DNA from: CAWGCE01 sp964480915 | GTDB lineage: Bacteria > Planctomycetota > Planctomycetia > Pirellulales > Pirellulaceae | Assembly (NCBI GenBank): GCA_964480915.1 | Contig: CAYZRS010000026.1 | Location: 1 to 64,000 of the forward strand | Length of the DNA: 64,000 nucleotides | Reading direction: 5' to 3' | Shown: in pieces, positions 15,871-23,058 of the stretch | Numbering within the stretch: position 1 is the first letter of the stretch | Layout: every line of letters starts with the position of its first letter | Made by a program: the position numbers and the translations under genes | The notes under the pieces: model-generated | Databases searched by the model: none | What the model was told of the DNA's origin: nothing | Seen by the model: the letters and a program-made list of their open reading frames with translations, nothing else

Positions 15871-17442
15871 GTGACGTATGAGCGGATGACCGAATTGGAT
15901 TTGGACGACGCCCGGTTCGACGTCGACCGCGCGTCAGCCGACCCGCAGAGCACCACGACCTATGTGATCTTGGCGGGACAACGCACCGGAGCAGCACTCA
16001 TGTGCCGCCAGTTGGTAAATGCCGGATTGGGCGTGCCGGCCGGATATTTTGAACCGTTGCATCAGGGGAGAATCTGCCGCCGGTTTGGGCTGCAGCCCAA
16101 CAATTTGGACGCGTACGTCAAATTGCTCCGGCAGAAAAGGACGACCGCCAACGGTTGCTTCGGAATGACGTTGCAGCCGTTCCAGTACGTCGAGCGGCCC
16201 CAGCTGCTCATCATGAACTTTGTTCACGACGGAACCAAGTTCATCCACCTCTACCGTGCCAACTTACTGGCCCAAGCGATCTCGCTCCATGCGGCCAGGC
16301 AGACGGCAGCATGGGGGAGCGACACGGCGGCACCGCCAGGACAACCGCTGACATGGGAACCCGCCAGTATCCTGTCGTGTCTCAGTTCGGTCGTGACGCA
16401 AGATCGCGTGTTGCGCACGCTCTTGAAGAAGCATCGATTCCCCGTGCTTTCGCTGAATTATGAAACGTACGTTGGCGAGCAAGCGTCAGCATTGTTGGCG
16501 ATCGCCAAACATCTCGAGATTGAGGACTTCCGGCCGGTCGAGCCCGAATCGTCAACTCGCACAACAGCCGAGGTCGAAGCGAGAGAGTTGGCCGCCGAAA
16601 GATTCATCGAAGAGTACGGCCAACACAATCATTTTGGCATTGATGACATCTGCGATTGGGATCCGGCTCGGCAAATAACCAAGCCCACGCCGCCACCGGC
16701 AGGCCGAGGCGCCGTGATCAATCTGCAACGGCGTACCGATCGCCGGCAGCAATTCTTACAAGACAACAATCGCGTGCCGGGGATCGAATTTGACTTTGTG
16801 GAAGGCGTTGATGGCGACAAAGTCGAACTGCGTTCGCTTGTCGAGCAAGCATTGGTTGTGCCCGGATTGCAAGGATTCACGCAGGGGATGCTCGGGTGCT
16901 CGCTCTCGCATCGGAAAGTGTGGCAACAAGCGTCTTCGTGTCGTCAGCCAGTCGTCGCCTTTGAAGACGATGCCATCCTCCGGACCGATTTTGCGCCACA
17001 GCTGGCCGCCTTAGTCGGCCAATTGCCCGCCGACTGGGATTTTGTCCTACTGGGTTACAATCTCGATTCGGTGCTGACCACTGAACTCGTGCCGGGCGTC
17101 GCCATGGCGACCGGTTTTGTAACGACTCAGCCAGGCCCGATCGATACTGCCAAATTTCGGGAGGTGTCGACGGCGCCGCTGCTGCAGCCGCTGCGTCATG
17201 CCTATGGACTGTGTGGCTATTTGGTTTCGCCGCAGGGGGCCGATCAATTGTTAGAGATGTGCTTTCCGTTGGCGAATCGCCGCGTGTTCATTCCCGCCCT
17301 GAATCGATTTGTGGTTGCGGATGGCATCGACTCCTTAATGAACGTATTTTACCGGCATCTACATGCCTATTGTTCGCTGCCACCACTGGTGATGTCGCCG
17401 AATGACAAGGCGACGTCCGATGCGTCGACGGTGACGACCTAG
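15871..17442 (+). CDS. Fusion protein: Stf0-like sulfotransferase + GT25-like glycosyltransferase
   Basis: 523 aa from the GTG at 15871, eight nt after AAGGAA; an ATG at 15886 is an alternative. Residues about 25-270 resemble Stf0 sulfotransferases: YVILAGQRTGAALMCRQLVN is a P-loop-like PAPS-binding segment, followed by GYFEPLH and a helical region. After a short Pro-rich linker (KPTPPPAGRG), residues about 280-515 match glycosyltransferase family 25: GAVINLQRRTDRRQQFLQ, FTQGMLGCSLSHRKVWQQA, PVVAFEDDAILRTDF (D-x-D-like metal site) and YGLCGYLVSPQGADQLLEM. One polypeptide would glycosylate and sulfate a surface glycan. Both families are recognised by motif; the combined role is inferred. Confidence 0.8.
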   Translation: MTYERMTELDLDDARFDVDRASADPQSTTTYVILAGQRTGAALMCRQLVNAGLGVPAGYFEPLHQGRICRRFGLQPNNLDAYVKLLRQKRTTANGCFGMTLQPFQYVERPQLLIMNFVHDGTKFIHLYRANLLAQAISLHAARQTAAWGSDTAAPPGQPLTWEPASILSCLSSVVTQDRVLRTLLKKHRFPVLSLNYETYVGEQASALLAIAKHLEIEDFRPVEPESSTRTTAEVEARELAAERFIEEYGQHNHFGIDDICDWDPARQITKPTPPPAGRGAVINLQRRTDRRQQFLQDNNRVPGIEFDFVEGVDGDKVELRSLVEQALVVPGLQGFTQGMLGCSLSHRKVWQQASSCRQPVVAFEDDAILRTDFAPQLAALVGQLPADWDFVLLGYNLDSVLTTELVPGVAMATGFVTTQPGPIDTAKFREVSTAPLLQPLRHAYGLCGYLVSPQGADQLLEMCFPLANRRVFIPALNRFVVADGIDSLMNVFYRHLHAYCSLPPLVMSPNDKATSDASTVTT

Positions 17443-17499
17443 GCAAGACCGTGCTCAGCGTGGGTACCCATACTTTTCCGAATCAATGAAGGGGGCGTC

Positions 17500-18081
17500 G
17501 TGGCTTTAAAACTCAATCTAGGAGCTGGTGACAAGCGGCCGGAAGGGTTCGTCAACGTGGACATGTTTGGTGAGCCCGATGTCCACCATGATTTGGAGTC
17601 GTTTCCGTGGCCATGGGAAGAGAGTACGGTGGATGAGATTTTGATGATCCATGTGCTCGAACATCTCGGCCAGCAGCCCAGCGTCTTCATCGGGATCATG
17701 AAAGAACTCTATCGCATCTGCGAGCCGGACGCGGTCATTCGTATCGCGGTGCCACACCACCGTCATGACAACTTCTTTGCCGACCCGACGCATGTTCGAC
17801 CGGTGACTTCCTTCGGTCTGTCCCTTTTTTCGCAAAAAGCCAACCTCGAATGGCAAGCGGCCGGCGCCGCAAATTCACCATTGGGCCTGTACCACGACGT
17901 GGACTTCGAAATTGTGAAAACGACGGTAACGCCCAGCCAGATTTGGCGTAACCGGTATCCTCAGCAGGTCGATAACGTGCAGCTGCTCGCACGGGAAAGC
18001 AATATCTACAACAACCTGATTGAACAGGTCGATATCGAGCTCAAGGTCATCAAGCCAGGACGAGCTTCCGCCAAGGCGTGA
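17500..18081 (+). CDS. Small class I SAM-dependent methyltransferase-like protein
   Basis: 193 aa from the GTG at 17500, preceded by a strong GGGGG tract. The N-terminus LKLNLGAGDKRPEGFVNVDM is the SAM-binding motif I plus the acidic ribose-binding end of strand 2, characteristic of short methyltransferases in polysaccharide-synthesis loci. ILMIHVLEHLGQQPSVFIGI gives motif IV and the HVLEH signature; RICEPDAVIRIAVPHH follows as motif VI. A methyl acceptor cannot be deduced. It follows the sulfotransferase-GT25 gene by 57 nt and may modify the same glycan. Confidence 0.82.
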   Translation: MALKLNLGAGDKRPEGFVNVDMFGEPDVHHDLESFPWPWEESTVDEILMIHVLEHLGQQPSVFIGIMKELYRICEPDAVIRIAVPHHRHDNFFADPTHVRPVTSFGLSLFSQKANLEWQAAGAANSPLGLYHDVDFEIVKTTVTPSQIWRNRYPQQVDNVQLLARESNIYNNLIEQVDIELKVIKPGRASAKA

Positions 18082-18105
18082 TGCAATCATGCCGGTAAGT
18101 TTGCA

Positions 18106-18561
18106 ATGAAGTATTCTTCGAAAAGTGAGTTCGTCGAGCGAACCGCGGCCGAATGGGAGCGGCTGTGGGGCCAGTTTGGGCTGCTAGAAAGTCCACAAGC
18201 TGCACATCAAGTCCTGGCGCATCTGTACGCCTGGCACGGGTTGCTGCTCGGTTGGCGTGATCAGGCGGCGAAAGGGGCTCAGCCAGCGTTACCCGCCGCC
18301 GGTTTTCGTTGGCGAGATACGCGGGCGTTAAATGCCAGCCTGGATCGAGCTCACGCGGACATTCCTTTGAAATCGATTGTGATTCGGCTGAAGCGTTCCC
18401 ATGGGCGAGTGATGAAGTGGGTGGACGAGCTGACCGAGCGTCAACTGCTAGAGCCTGGCTGGGAAGGCTGGACGGGCAAACTGCCGCTCGTGAGCTACAT
18501 CGGGCCCAACACGTTCAGTCACTATCGTTGGGCAAACAAGAAGTTGAATCGCCTAGGCTAA
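18106..18561 (+). CDS. ClbS/DfsB-family four-helix-bundle protein
   Basis: 151 aa. Sequence blocks KSEFVERTAAEWERLWGQF, HLYAWHGLLLGWRDQAAKG, FRWRDTRALNASL and VDELTERQLLEPGWEGW then TFSHYRWANKKL match the DUF1706/ClbS-DfsB family, a DinB-like helical bundle. ClbS hydrolyses the cyclopropane warhead of colibactin as a self-resistance protein; other family members have no assigned substrate. It lies 24 nt after the methyltransferase and is probably in the same transcript. No link to genotoxin synthesis is visible nearby. Confidence 0.82.
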   Translation: MKYSSKSEFVERTAAEWERLWGQFGLLESPQAAHQVLAHLYAWHGLLLGWRDQAAKGAQPALPAAGFRWRDTRALNASLDRAHADIPLKSIVIRLKRSHGRVMKWVDELTERQLLEPGWEGWTGKLPLVSYIGPNTFSHYRWANKKLNRLG

Positions 18562-18573
18562 CCCGAAGTGCTA

Positions 18574-18587
18574 GCCGCCATGGCGGC
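18574..18587. repeat. 14-bp perfect palindrome in a convergent intergenic gap
   Basis: GCCGCCATGGCGGC is its own reverse complement. It occupies the 30-bp gap between the stop codons of two convergent genes. It is GC-rich with no T-run on either side, so it is not a standard terminator but may stall RNA polymerase or be a protein site. Confidence 0.5.
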
Positions 18588-18591
18588 ATCG

Positions 18592-19341
18592 TTACTCGCT
18601 GCTCATCAACTCGTCGATCTTTGGCTGCATCGCATCGGCCCAGAGCTGGTAACCGGCTTCGTTTGGGTGCAGCAGGTCGGGCATGATCGATTTTGGCAAG
18701 CTCTTGTCGTCATCGAGGAAGGCGTCGGCAACGTCGAGGTAGAAGATGTGCTCGCCATCGGCGTACTTTTGGATGATCGCATTGGTGCCGTCGGTCAATT
18801 GGCGGAATGCACCCTCGGGGCTGGCGTCTCGCGGGAATATCGCCAGCAGCAGGAGCTTGGCGTCGGGCAATCGTTCTCGGAGATCGTCCAGGATTGCCTT
18901 CACGCCGGCCGCGGTGAATTCGGACGGCTCGTGGCGATGGCCGGCGTTGTTTGTCCCGATCATCAGGACGACTAGTTTTGGGTTGAGCCCAGCAACTTCA
19001 CCATTTTCCAGACGCCACAACACATGTTCGGTGCGGTCGCCGCTGTAGCCTAGGTTGAGTGCCCGATATTTCGCATAGCGTTCACTCCAAATTTTCGTAG
19101 CGGTCTTTTCCCAGCTGTGGGTGATGGAATCACCAATCATGACGAGTTGAATTTGCTCTCGGTTCGCCGCCTTCTCTTTTAGTTTCGCGGCGTGCCGTTC
19201 GGTCCACCAGCCATCCGAACGTGCATCGGGTGTGGTCGCCAGCTCGGCACTGATCGTTTGCTGAGCCGAAATGCGAGAATTCAGCGCCGCAAGGCAGAGC
19301 AGGATGGCGGTGATGGCCATGAGGGCGATCCATGATTTCAT
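18592..19341 (-). CDS. Secreted SGNH/GDSL hydrolase
   Basis: 249 aa from the ATG at 19341; the longer frame upstream lacks support. Signal peptide MKSWIALMAITAILLCLAAL. SGNH blocks are complete: IQLVMIGDSITHSWEK (catalytic Ser in GDS), NLGYSGDRTEHVLWRL (block II Gly), VVLMIGTNNAGHRHEPSE (block III Asn), and DLLHPNEAGYQLWADAM (D-x-x-H). The sequence is of the secreted planctomycete/Bacteroidetes type related to platelet-activating factor acetylhydrolase-like esterases; such enzymes deacetylate polysaccharides or hydrolyse small esters. The substrate is unknown. It is convergent with the ClbS-like gene. Confidence 0.92.
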   Translation of the reverse strand: MKSWIALMAITAILLCLAALNSRISAQQTISAELATTPDARSDGWWTERHAAKLKEKAANREQIQLVMIGDSITHSWEKTATKIWSERYAKYRALNLGYSGDRTEHVLWRLENGEVAGLNPKLVVLMIGTNNAGHRHEPSEFTAAGVKAILDDLRERLPDAKLLLLAIFPRDASPEGAFRQLTDGTNAIIQKYADGEHIFYLDVADAFLDDDKSLPKSIMPDLLHPNEAGYQLWADAMQPKIDELMSSE

Positions 19342-19436
19342 CGGAGGTTGCCTGATGTGGGGCGATGTCAAAAAACTTACACGCGGTCGGGCTGAAGTAT
19401 CGCAAACCGCATCCATCGCTGCAAACGGGTGAGAAC

Positions 19437-20405
19437 TTACCCCTTCGTGGCGGTGAGAATGGCACGGAGCGGCGGCGGGTAGCCTTCGATGGTCTGGCGC
19501 TGGTCAGTCGACAAGAAGTCGGACAACGATTCGTAGTCCATCCATGCCGTCTTGCGTTGTTCGGCTGTGGTCGTCGGAGTTGTGTCGACGTGTTCGATCT
19601 CTTTGTACCCGCATCGCTGAAGCCAGCGGACAAGCATTGGCAGGGAGGGAAGGAACCAGACGTTCCTCATCTTGGCGTACCGATCTGCCGGTACGAGTAC
19701 CGTTTCGGTCGAGTCGTCCAGGATGAGGGTTTCGAGAATGAGCTTGCCACCGGGGCGTATGGCACGACCGAGTGCGGTCAGGTGATCGATCGGGCTGGTG
19801 CGGTGGTAGAGGACTCCCATCGAGAGCACGACATCGAAGTAACGCAGGGGTTCGGTAAGCACCGCGTCGCTGAGTGGCAGCACATGATTTGGCGCTGCTC
19901 CGACGAAGCGGCGGACCGCCGCGTGTTGCATGATGTAGAGCAGAAACGGATCGAGCCCCAATACCGACGCGGCTCCAGCTGCCAGCATTCGCCAACCGAA
20001 ATAGCCATTCCCAGATCCGACATCCAAGACGGTGGCGCCTGGCCAATCGGCGGCCCGTTCGATGCGGTCCCATTTCCAATCGGATCGCCATTCGGTGTCG
20101 AGCACGATGCCGTCCAGTTCAAAGGGCCCTTTCCGCCATGGCATCAGCTCGCGGAGCAGCCGCTCGTTCGCCGCGACCTCCATCGGGTGCGGCGACGAGG
20201 CCGCAACGGCGGCTTGATCGAAGTGCGTGGTCAAGCCGGGCTGCACGTCGAGTGCTGCGATCGCTTGGCTCCAGCGCGTGAAATCGGCATTCGCTTCCGC
20301 GGTCAGCGCGCAACGGCAAGCCGGCTGAACCCGCTCGACGAATCGATCTAAGCCGGCGGCCGTCAGTTGATCAAAGAGGGCCGGGTAGCCGAGTAAATCG
20401 TACAT
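19437..20405 (-). CDS. cmoB: tRNA U34 carboxymethyltransferase
   Basis: 322 aa from the ATG at 20405 (a GTG at 20414 is also in frame), close to E. coli CmoB at 323 aa. The N-terminal helical region precedes LMPWRKGPFELDGIVLDTEW, a CmoB hallmark, then SAM motif I VLDVGSGNGYFGWRMLAAGA and LGLDPFLLYIMQ. Later SMGVLYHRTSPIDHL and GGKLILETLI belong to the same fold. CmoB transfers the carboxymethyl group of carboxy-SAM to 5-hydroxyuridine-34 to give cmo5U, expanding wobble decoding. The gene starts 24 nt after the cmoA stop, so the two are an operon. Confidence 0.95.
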   Translation of the reverse strand: MYDLLGYPALFDQLTAAGLDRFVERVQPACRCALTAEANADFTRWSQAIAALDVQPGLTTHFDQAAVAASSPHPMEVAANERLLRELMPWRKGPFELDGIVLDTEWRSDWKWDRIERAADWPGATVLDVGSGNGYFGWRMLAAGAASVLGLDPFLLYIMQHAAVRRFVGAAPNHVLPLSDAVLTEPLRYFDVVLSMGVLYHRTSPIDHLTALGRAIRPGGKLILETLILDDSTETVLVPADRYAKMRNVWFLPSLPMLVRWLQRCGYKEIEHVDTTPTTTAEQRKTAWMDYESLSDFLSTDQRQTIEGYPPPLRAILTATKG

Positions 20406-20429
20406 GGCAGTCACGAATCGACAGGCTCG

Positions 20430-21158
20430 CTATTTGATGGCCAGGATCGAAACGAAATTGAAGCACTGCAGCCAGGGGGCGACGATCCGGTAGCCAGCTT
20501 GCTGTAGGCGGGCGGTGTGCTCTGCGACCGATTCGCGAATGAGCGTGTTTTCTAGCGCCGTGCGTTTCTGGGCGATCTCTAATTCGCTATAGCCGTTCGA
20601 TCGTTTAAACGCATGGTGCAACTCGTGCAGCAGTTGATCCTGGTCTCGATCGGGGAATGAGATTTTCTCAGACAGAATCAACGCCCCACCCGCCTTCGTG
20701 CCCGCTGCGATCCGCTCGATCACGCGCGCCCGTTCGGCGATCGGTATGAATTGCAGTGTGAAGTTCAAAATGGCCAATGACGCCTGGCTGATGTCGACCT
20801 CTTGAATGTCGGCCGCGATCAGATGACTGCGACAGGCCAACGGTGTTTGCTGCAACTGGGCCCGCAGCCGATCCAGCATGGCGGGCGAATTATCAACGCA
20901 GTGGATCGTACAATCACTCGGAATGCGATCGTGGACGGCGAAGGTACTGGCTCCCAACGAGCACCCTAGATCGTAAATGTTCGAATTGGGCGTGGCGTAC
21001 GTTGCTGCGATTTCGCCCAGGAGCGACAGGATTGATCCGTATCCAGGCACCGACCGTTGAATCATGTCGGGGAAGACTCGAGCCACCTCGTTGTCGAACC
21101 GAAAATCGCCGACGTGGCTCAGGCGGTCAGCAAACAGAGCGTCTTTTTCGTGACTCAT
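20430..21158 (-). CDS. cmoA: Carboxy-S-adenosyl-L-methionine synthase
   Basis: 242 aa from the ATG at 21158 (E. coli CmoA is 247 aa); a frame to 21191 exists but MSHEKDALFADRL is the natural start. Characteristic blocks: RFDNEVARVFPDMIQRSVPG, IYDLGCSLGASTFAVHDRI (SAM site), IHCVDNSPAMLDRLRAQL, LAILNFTLQFIP, and GGALILSEKISF, followed by the helical HELHHAFKRSNGYSELEIAQ. CmoA converts SAM and prephenate to carboxy-SAM, the cofactor used by CmoB. The operon order cmoA-cmoB is conserved here although the pathway is best known in proteobacteria. Confidence 0.95.
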   Translation of the reverse strand: MSHEKDALFADRLSHVGDFRFDNEVARVFPDMIQRSVPGYGSILSLLGEIAATYATPNSNIYDLGCSLGASTFAVHDRIPSDCTIHCVDNSPAMLDRLRAQLQQTPLACRSHLIAADIQEVDISQASLAILNFTLQFIPIAERARVIERIAAGTKAGGALILSEKISFPDRDQDQLLHELHHAFKRSNGYSELEIAQKRTALENTLIRESVAEHTARLQQAGYRIVAPWLQCFNFVSILAIK

Positions 21159-21334
21159 GGGTCTGGCGTAAGCGGGGACAACGTGTGCCAAGGGCCGGCG
21201 TGCGATTGCACGCCCCGTCCCGGTTATAGGGGTGGCTCGGCAGATGTGTGAAGGCCCTTCAGCGAAAATGCCGAAAAGAGGGAGGCGAGGTGTTCTTGGT
21301 GAAAACAGGCGAATAGAGTCAAAGGGCTGGTCAG

Positions 21335-22690
21335 ATGCGATTGCAGATCATTGATAAGAACGAAGGCTTCTCGTGCAACGGCTGCTCGAACTGTTGCCAA
21401 CAGCCCTATTCGATCGCCATCGAAAAGGAGAAGGCGCACGCCCTGTCCGACGTCGATTTTTCGCAGTACGAGCAGCTGGCCGGCAAGAAGTTCTATCAGG
21501 AAAGTAAAGACGCTCCCGACGGCTTTTATGTCATTCCGAAGCAGGAGGGCAGCACGAAGTGTCTGTTCCTGCTTCCGGACGGACTCTGTATCATTCATAA
21601 GGAGCTGGGGGCCGAAGCCAAGCCGACGCCGTGCCAGCGATTTCCTTTCCACGAATCGGTGACGTTCGTCGATCATCGCGTGTCGGTCAACTTTGGGTGC
21701 CCGAGCGTCATTTCGGACAAAGAGACGAGACTGGTCGAGCAAGAGGCCGAAATTGCCGCCGGTTCGAAAGTGCCCGATCTGCCGCCCGATCACAAGGCCT
21801 TCGTCGGTCTGAATCACGAGACGGGTGTTTCGCACGGCGAATTTGATGCGCTCGCAAACAGCCTCGAAACATTCTTTCAGCCCGAGCGGCCAACTTCCAT
21901 TTGGCAGGCGTTCCATGCCGGTCTAAGTTTGGTTCAGCAGACGATTGAAAAAAAGAAGGGAGGCGACGAAGACTTGAGCGACTGGCTCAACGATCGGGAT
22001 GCGGTCGCTTTGCTAGAAGAGGCGGCGACGGTGACGCCTGTCGACAACCTCCGTTCGGTGGCGAGCCCGGTTCGCATGCGGTTTGCGGCCACCTTAATGC
22101 GTGACGCGTTGCCGCAAGAAGTGACTTTGAATATGAGCCTCTGGCGACGCATCTTCTCGCTCCCCAAGGTGATGCCGCTGGCCAAGATGAGCGGCACCTA
22201 TTTCTCCAAAGTACAGCAGCGAGAGATTGATATCGATCAGGTCGCGAAGCATCCGTTGCCCGATGGGATCGATGCACAGGCGACCGAACTGCTGAAACGC
22301 TGCTTTCGAACTCGAATTTGGCAGCGTTTTCTGATCGGGACGCGGCTTTCGGTGCTGGCTGGACTCCATCAGCACATCCACGACCTGAATTGCATCCTGT
22401 TTCTGTCGCGGGTCGACGCTTTCTACAACGGCGAATCGAAGCTCAGCTACGACGTCGTGGCAAAGAATGTCTCCCGTTTCGAATTCAATTTTGCCAACCA
22501 GCCACGGCTGTTTAGCAACAATTCTGCCTCCTGGTTCAATAACCAGCTGAACGATCTATCGCTCGCCTTCGCGAGCTTGGAAATGATGGCGATGGGCGTT
22601 TCGTCGCCTGAGGAGGCCGATGTCACGACGGCGATTACTTTCCCGATCGTCAGTGGCGATTCCCAGTCGGCGCCGAACGCGCTGAACTAG
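21335..22690 (+). CDS. YkgJ-family cysteine-cluster protein (putative Fe/Zn-binding)
   Basis: 451 aa. The N-terminal 130 residues carry the YkgJ signature: FSCNGCSNCCQQPYSIAI (C-x2-C-x2-CC), then KCLFLLPDGLCIIHKELG and PTPCQRFPFH, then FGCPSVI, with the cysteines expected to hold a metal or iron-sulfur centre. The remaining 300 residues are helical, without recognised motifs, and include EKKKGGDEDLSDWLNDRDAV. Most YkgJ proteins are 100-250 aa, so the C-terminal extension is unusual. No catalytic function is established for the family. It is transcribed away from cmoAB. Confidence 0.8.
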   Translation: MRLQIIDKNEGFSCNGCSNCCQQPYSIAIEKEKAHALSDVDFSQYEQLAGKKFYQESKDAPDGFYVIPKQEGSTKCLFLLPDGLCIIHKELGAEAKPTPCQRFPFHESVTFVDHRVSVNFGCPSVISDKETRLVEQEAEIAAGSKVPDLPPDHKAFVGLNHETGVSHGEFDALANSLETFFQPERPTSIWQAFHAGLSLVQQTIEKKKGGDEDLSDWLNDRDAVALLEEAATVTPVDNLRSVASPVRMRFAATLMRDALPQEVTLNMSLWRRIFSLPKVMPLAKMSGTYFSKVQQREIDIDQVAKHPLPDGIDAQATELLKRCFRTRIWQRFLIGTRLSVLAGLHQHIHDLNCILFLSRVDAFYNGESKLSYDVVAKNVSRFEFNFANQPRLFSNNSASWFNNQLNDLSLAFASLEMMAMGVSSPEEADVTTAITFPIVSGDSQSAPNALN

Positions 22691-22718
22691 CCGGCTGCCG
22701 CAGCAACCTCGCGACGAT

Positions 22719-22904
22719 TCAGTCCGCTTCGCTGGCCGGAGCGTGCGGGTTGGGCGGTTCTTGCCCCGAGCATTCCAGTACCGGCTGTCGTGGATATTTG
22801 GGGTATTGGGACTCTTTCAGCGCCCGTTCGCAAAGCAGGAAGAGCGAGCCCTTTCCAGAGCGGATTTCTCGCTTGTGTTGGCAATTGTGGCAGAGTGAAT
22901 TCAT
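22719..22904 (-). CDS. Small cysteine-rich protein, possible zinc ribbon
   Basis: 61 aa from the ATG at 22904; the upstream frame extension to 23000 looks non-coding. The sequence begins MNSLCHNCQHKREIRSGKGS with C-x2-C, then FLLCERALKE, and LECSGQEPPN, giving four cysteines that could form a small zinc ribbon (C-x2-C at 5 and 8, C at about 25, C at about 44). PKYPRQPVLEC is typical of short conserved proteins I associate with planctomycetes. Function unknown. It is convergent with the YkgJ gene (28-bp gap) and divergent from pckA. Confidence 0.65.
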   Translation of the reverse strand: MNSLCHNCQHKREIRSGKGSLFLLCERALKESQYPKYPRQPVLECSGQEPPNPHAPASEAD

Positions 22905-23058
22905 GAAAAAGTCCAGGGAAGGCGGTGCGTCCGAAAGGAGGAGGCTCCGGGTTGGCTCAGCTTCGCAAATGGCGTACGATTTCCAGCATTGGGCGGACAC
23001 AATGGTGGCGGCGGATCGATGAACTCTCGATTCGTCCGCTTTGATTTACGGACAAACG

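Noticed and set aside
18220..18245. Sequence TGGCAC...TTGCT resembling a sigma-54 promoter
   Set aside because: The spacing between the GG and GC elements is too short and it lies within the ClbS-like coding region.
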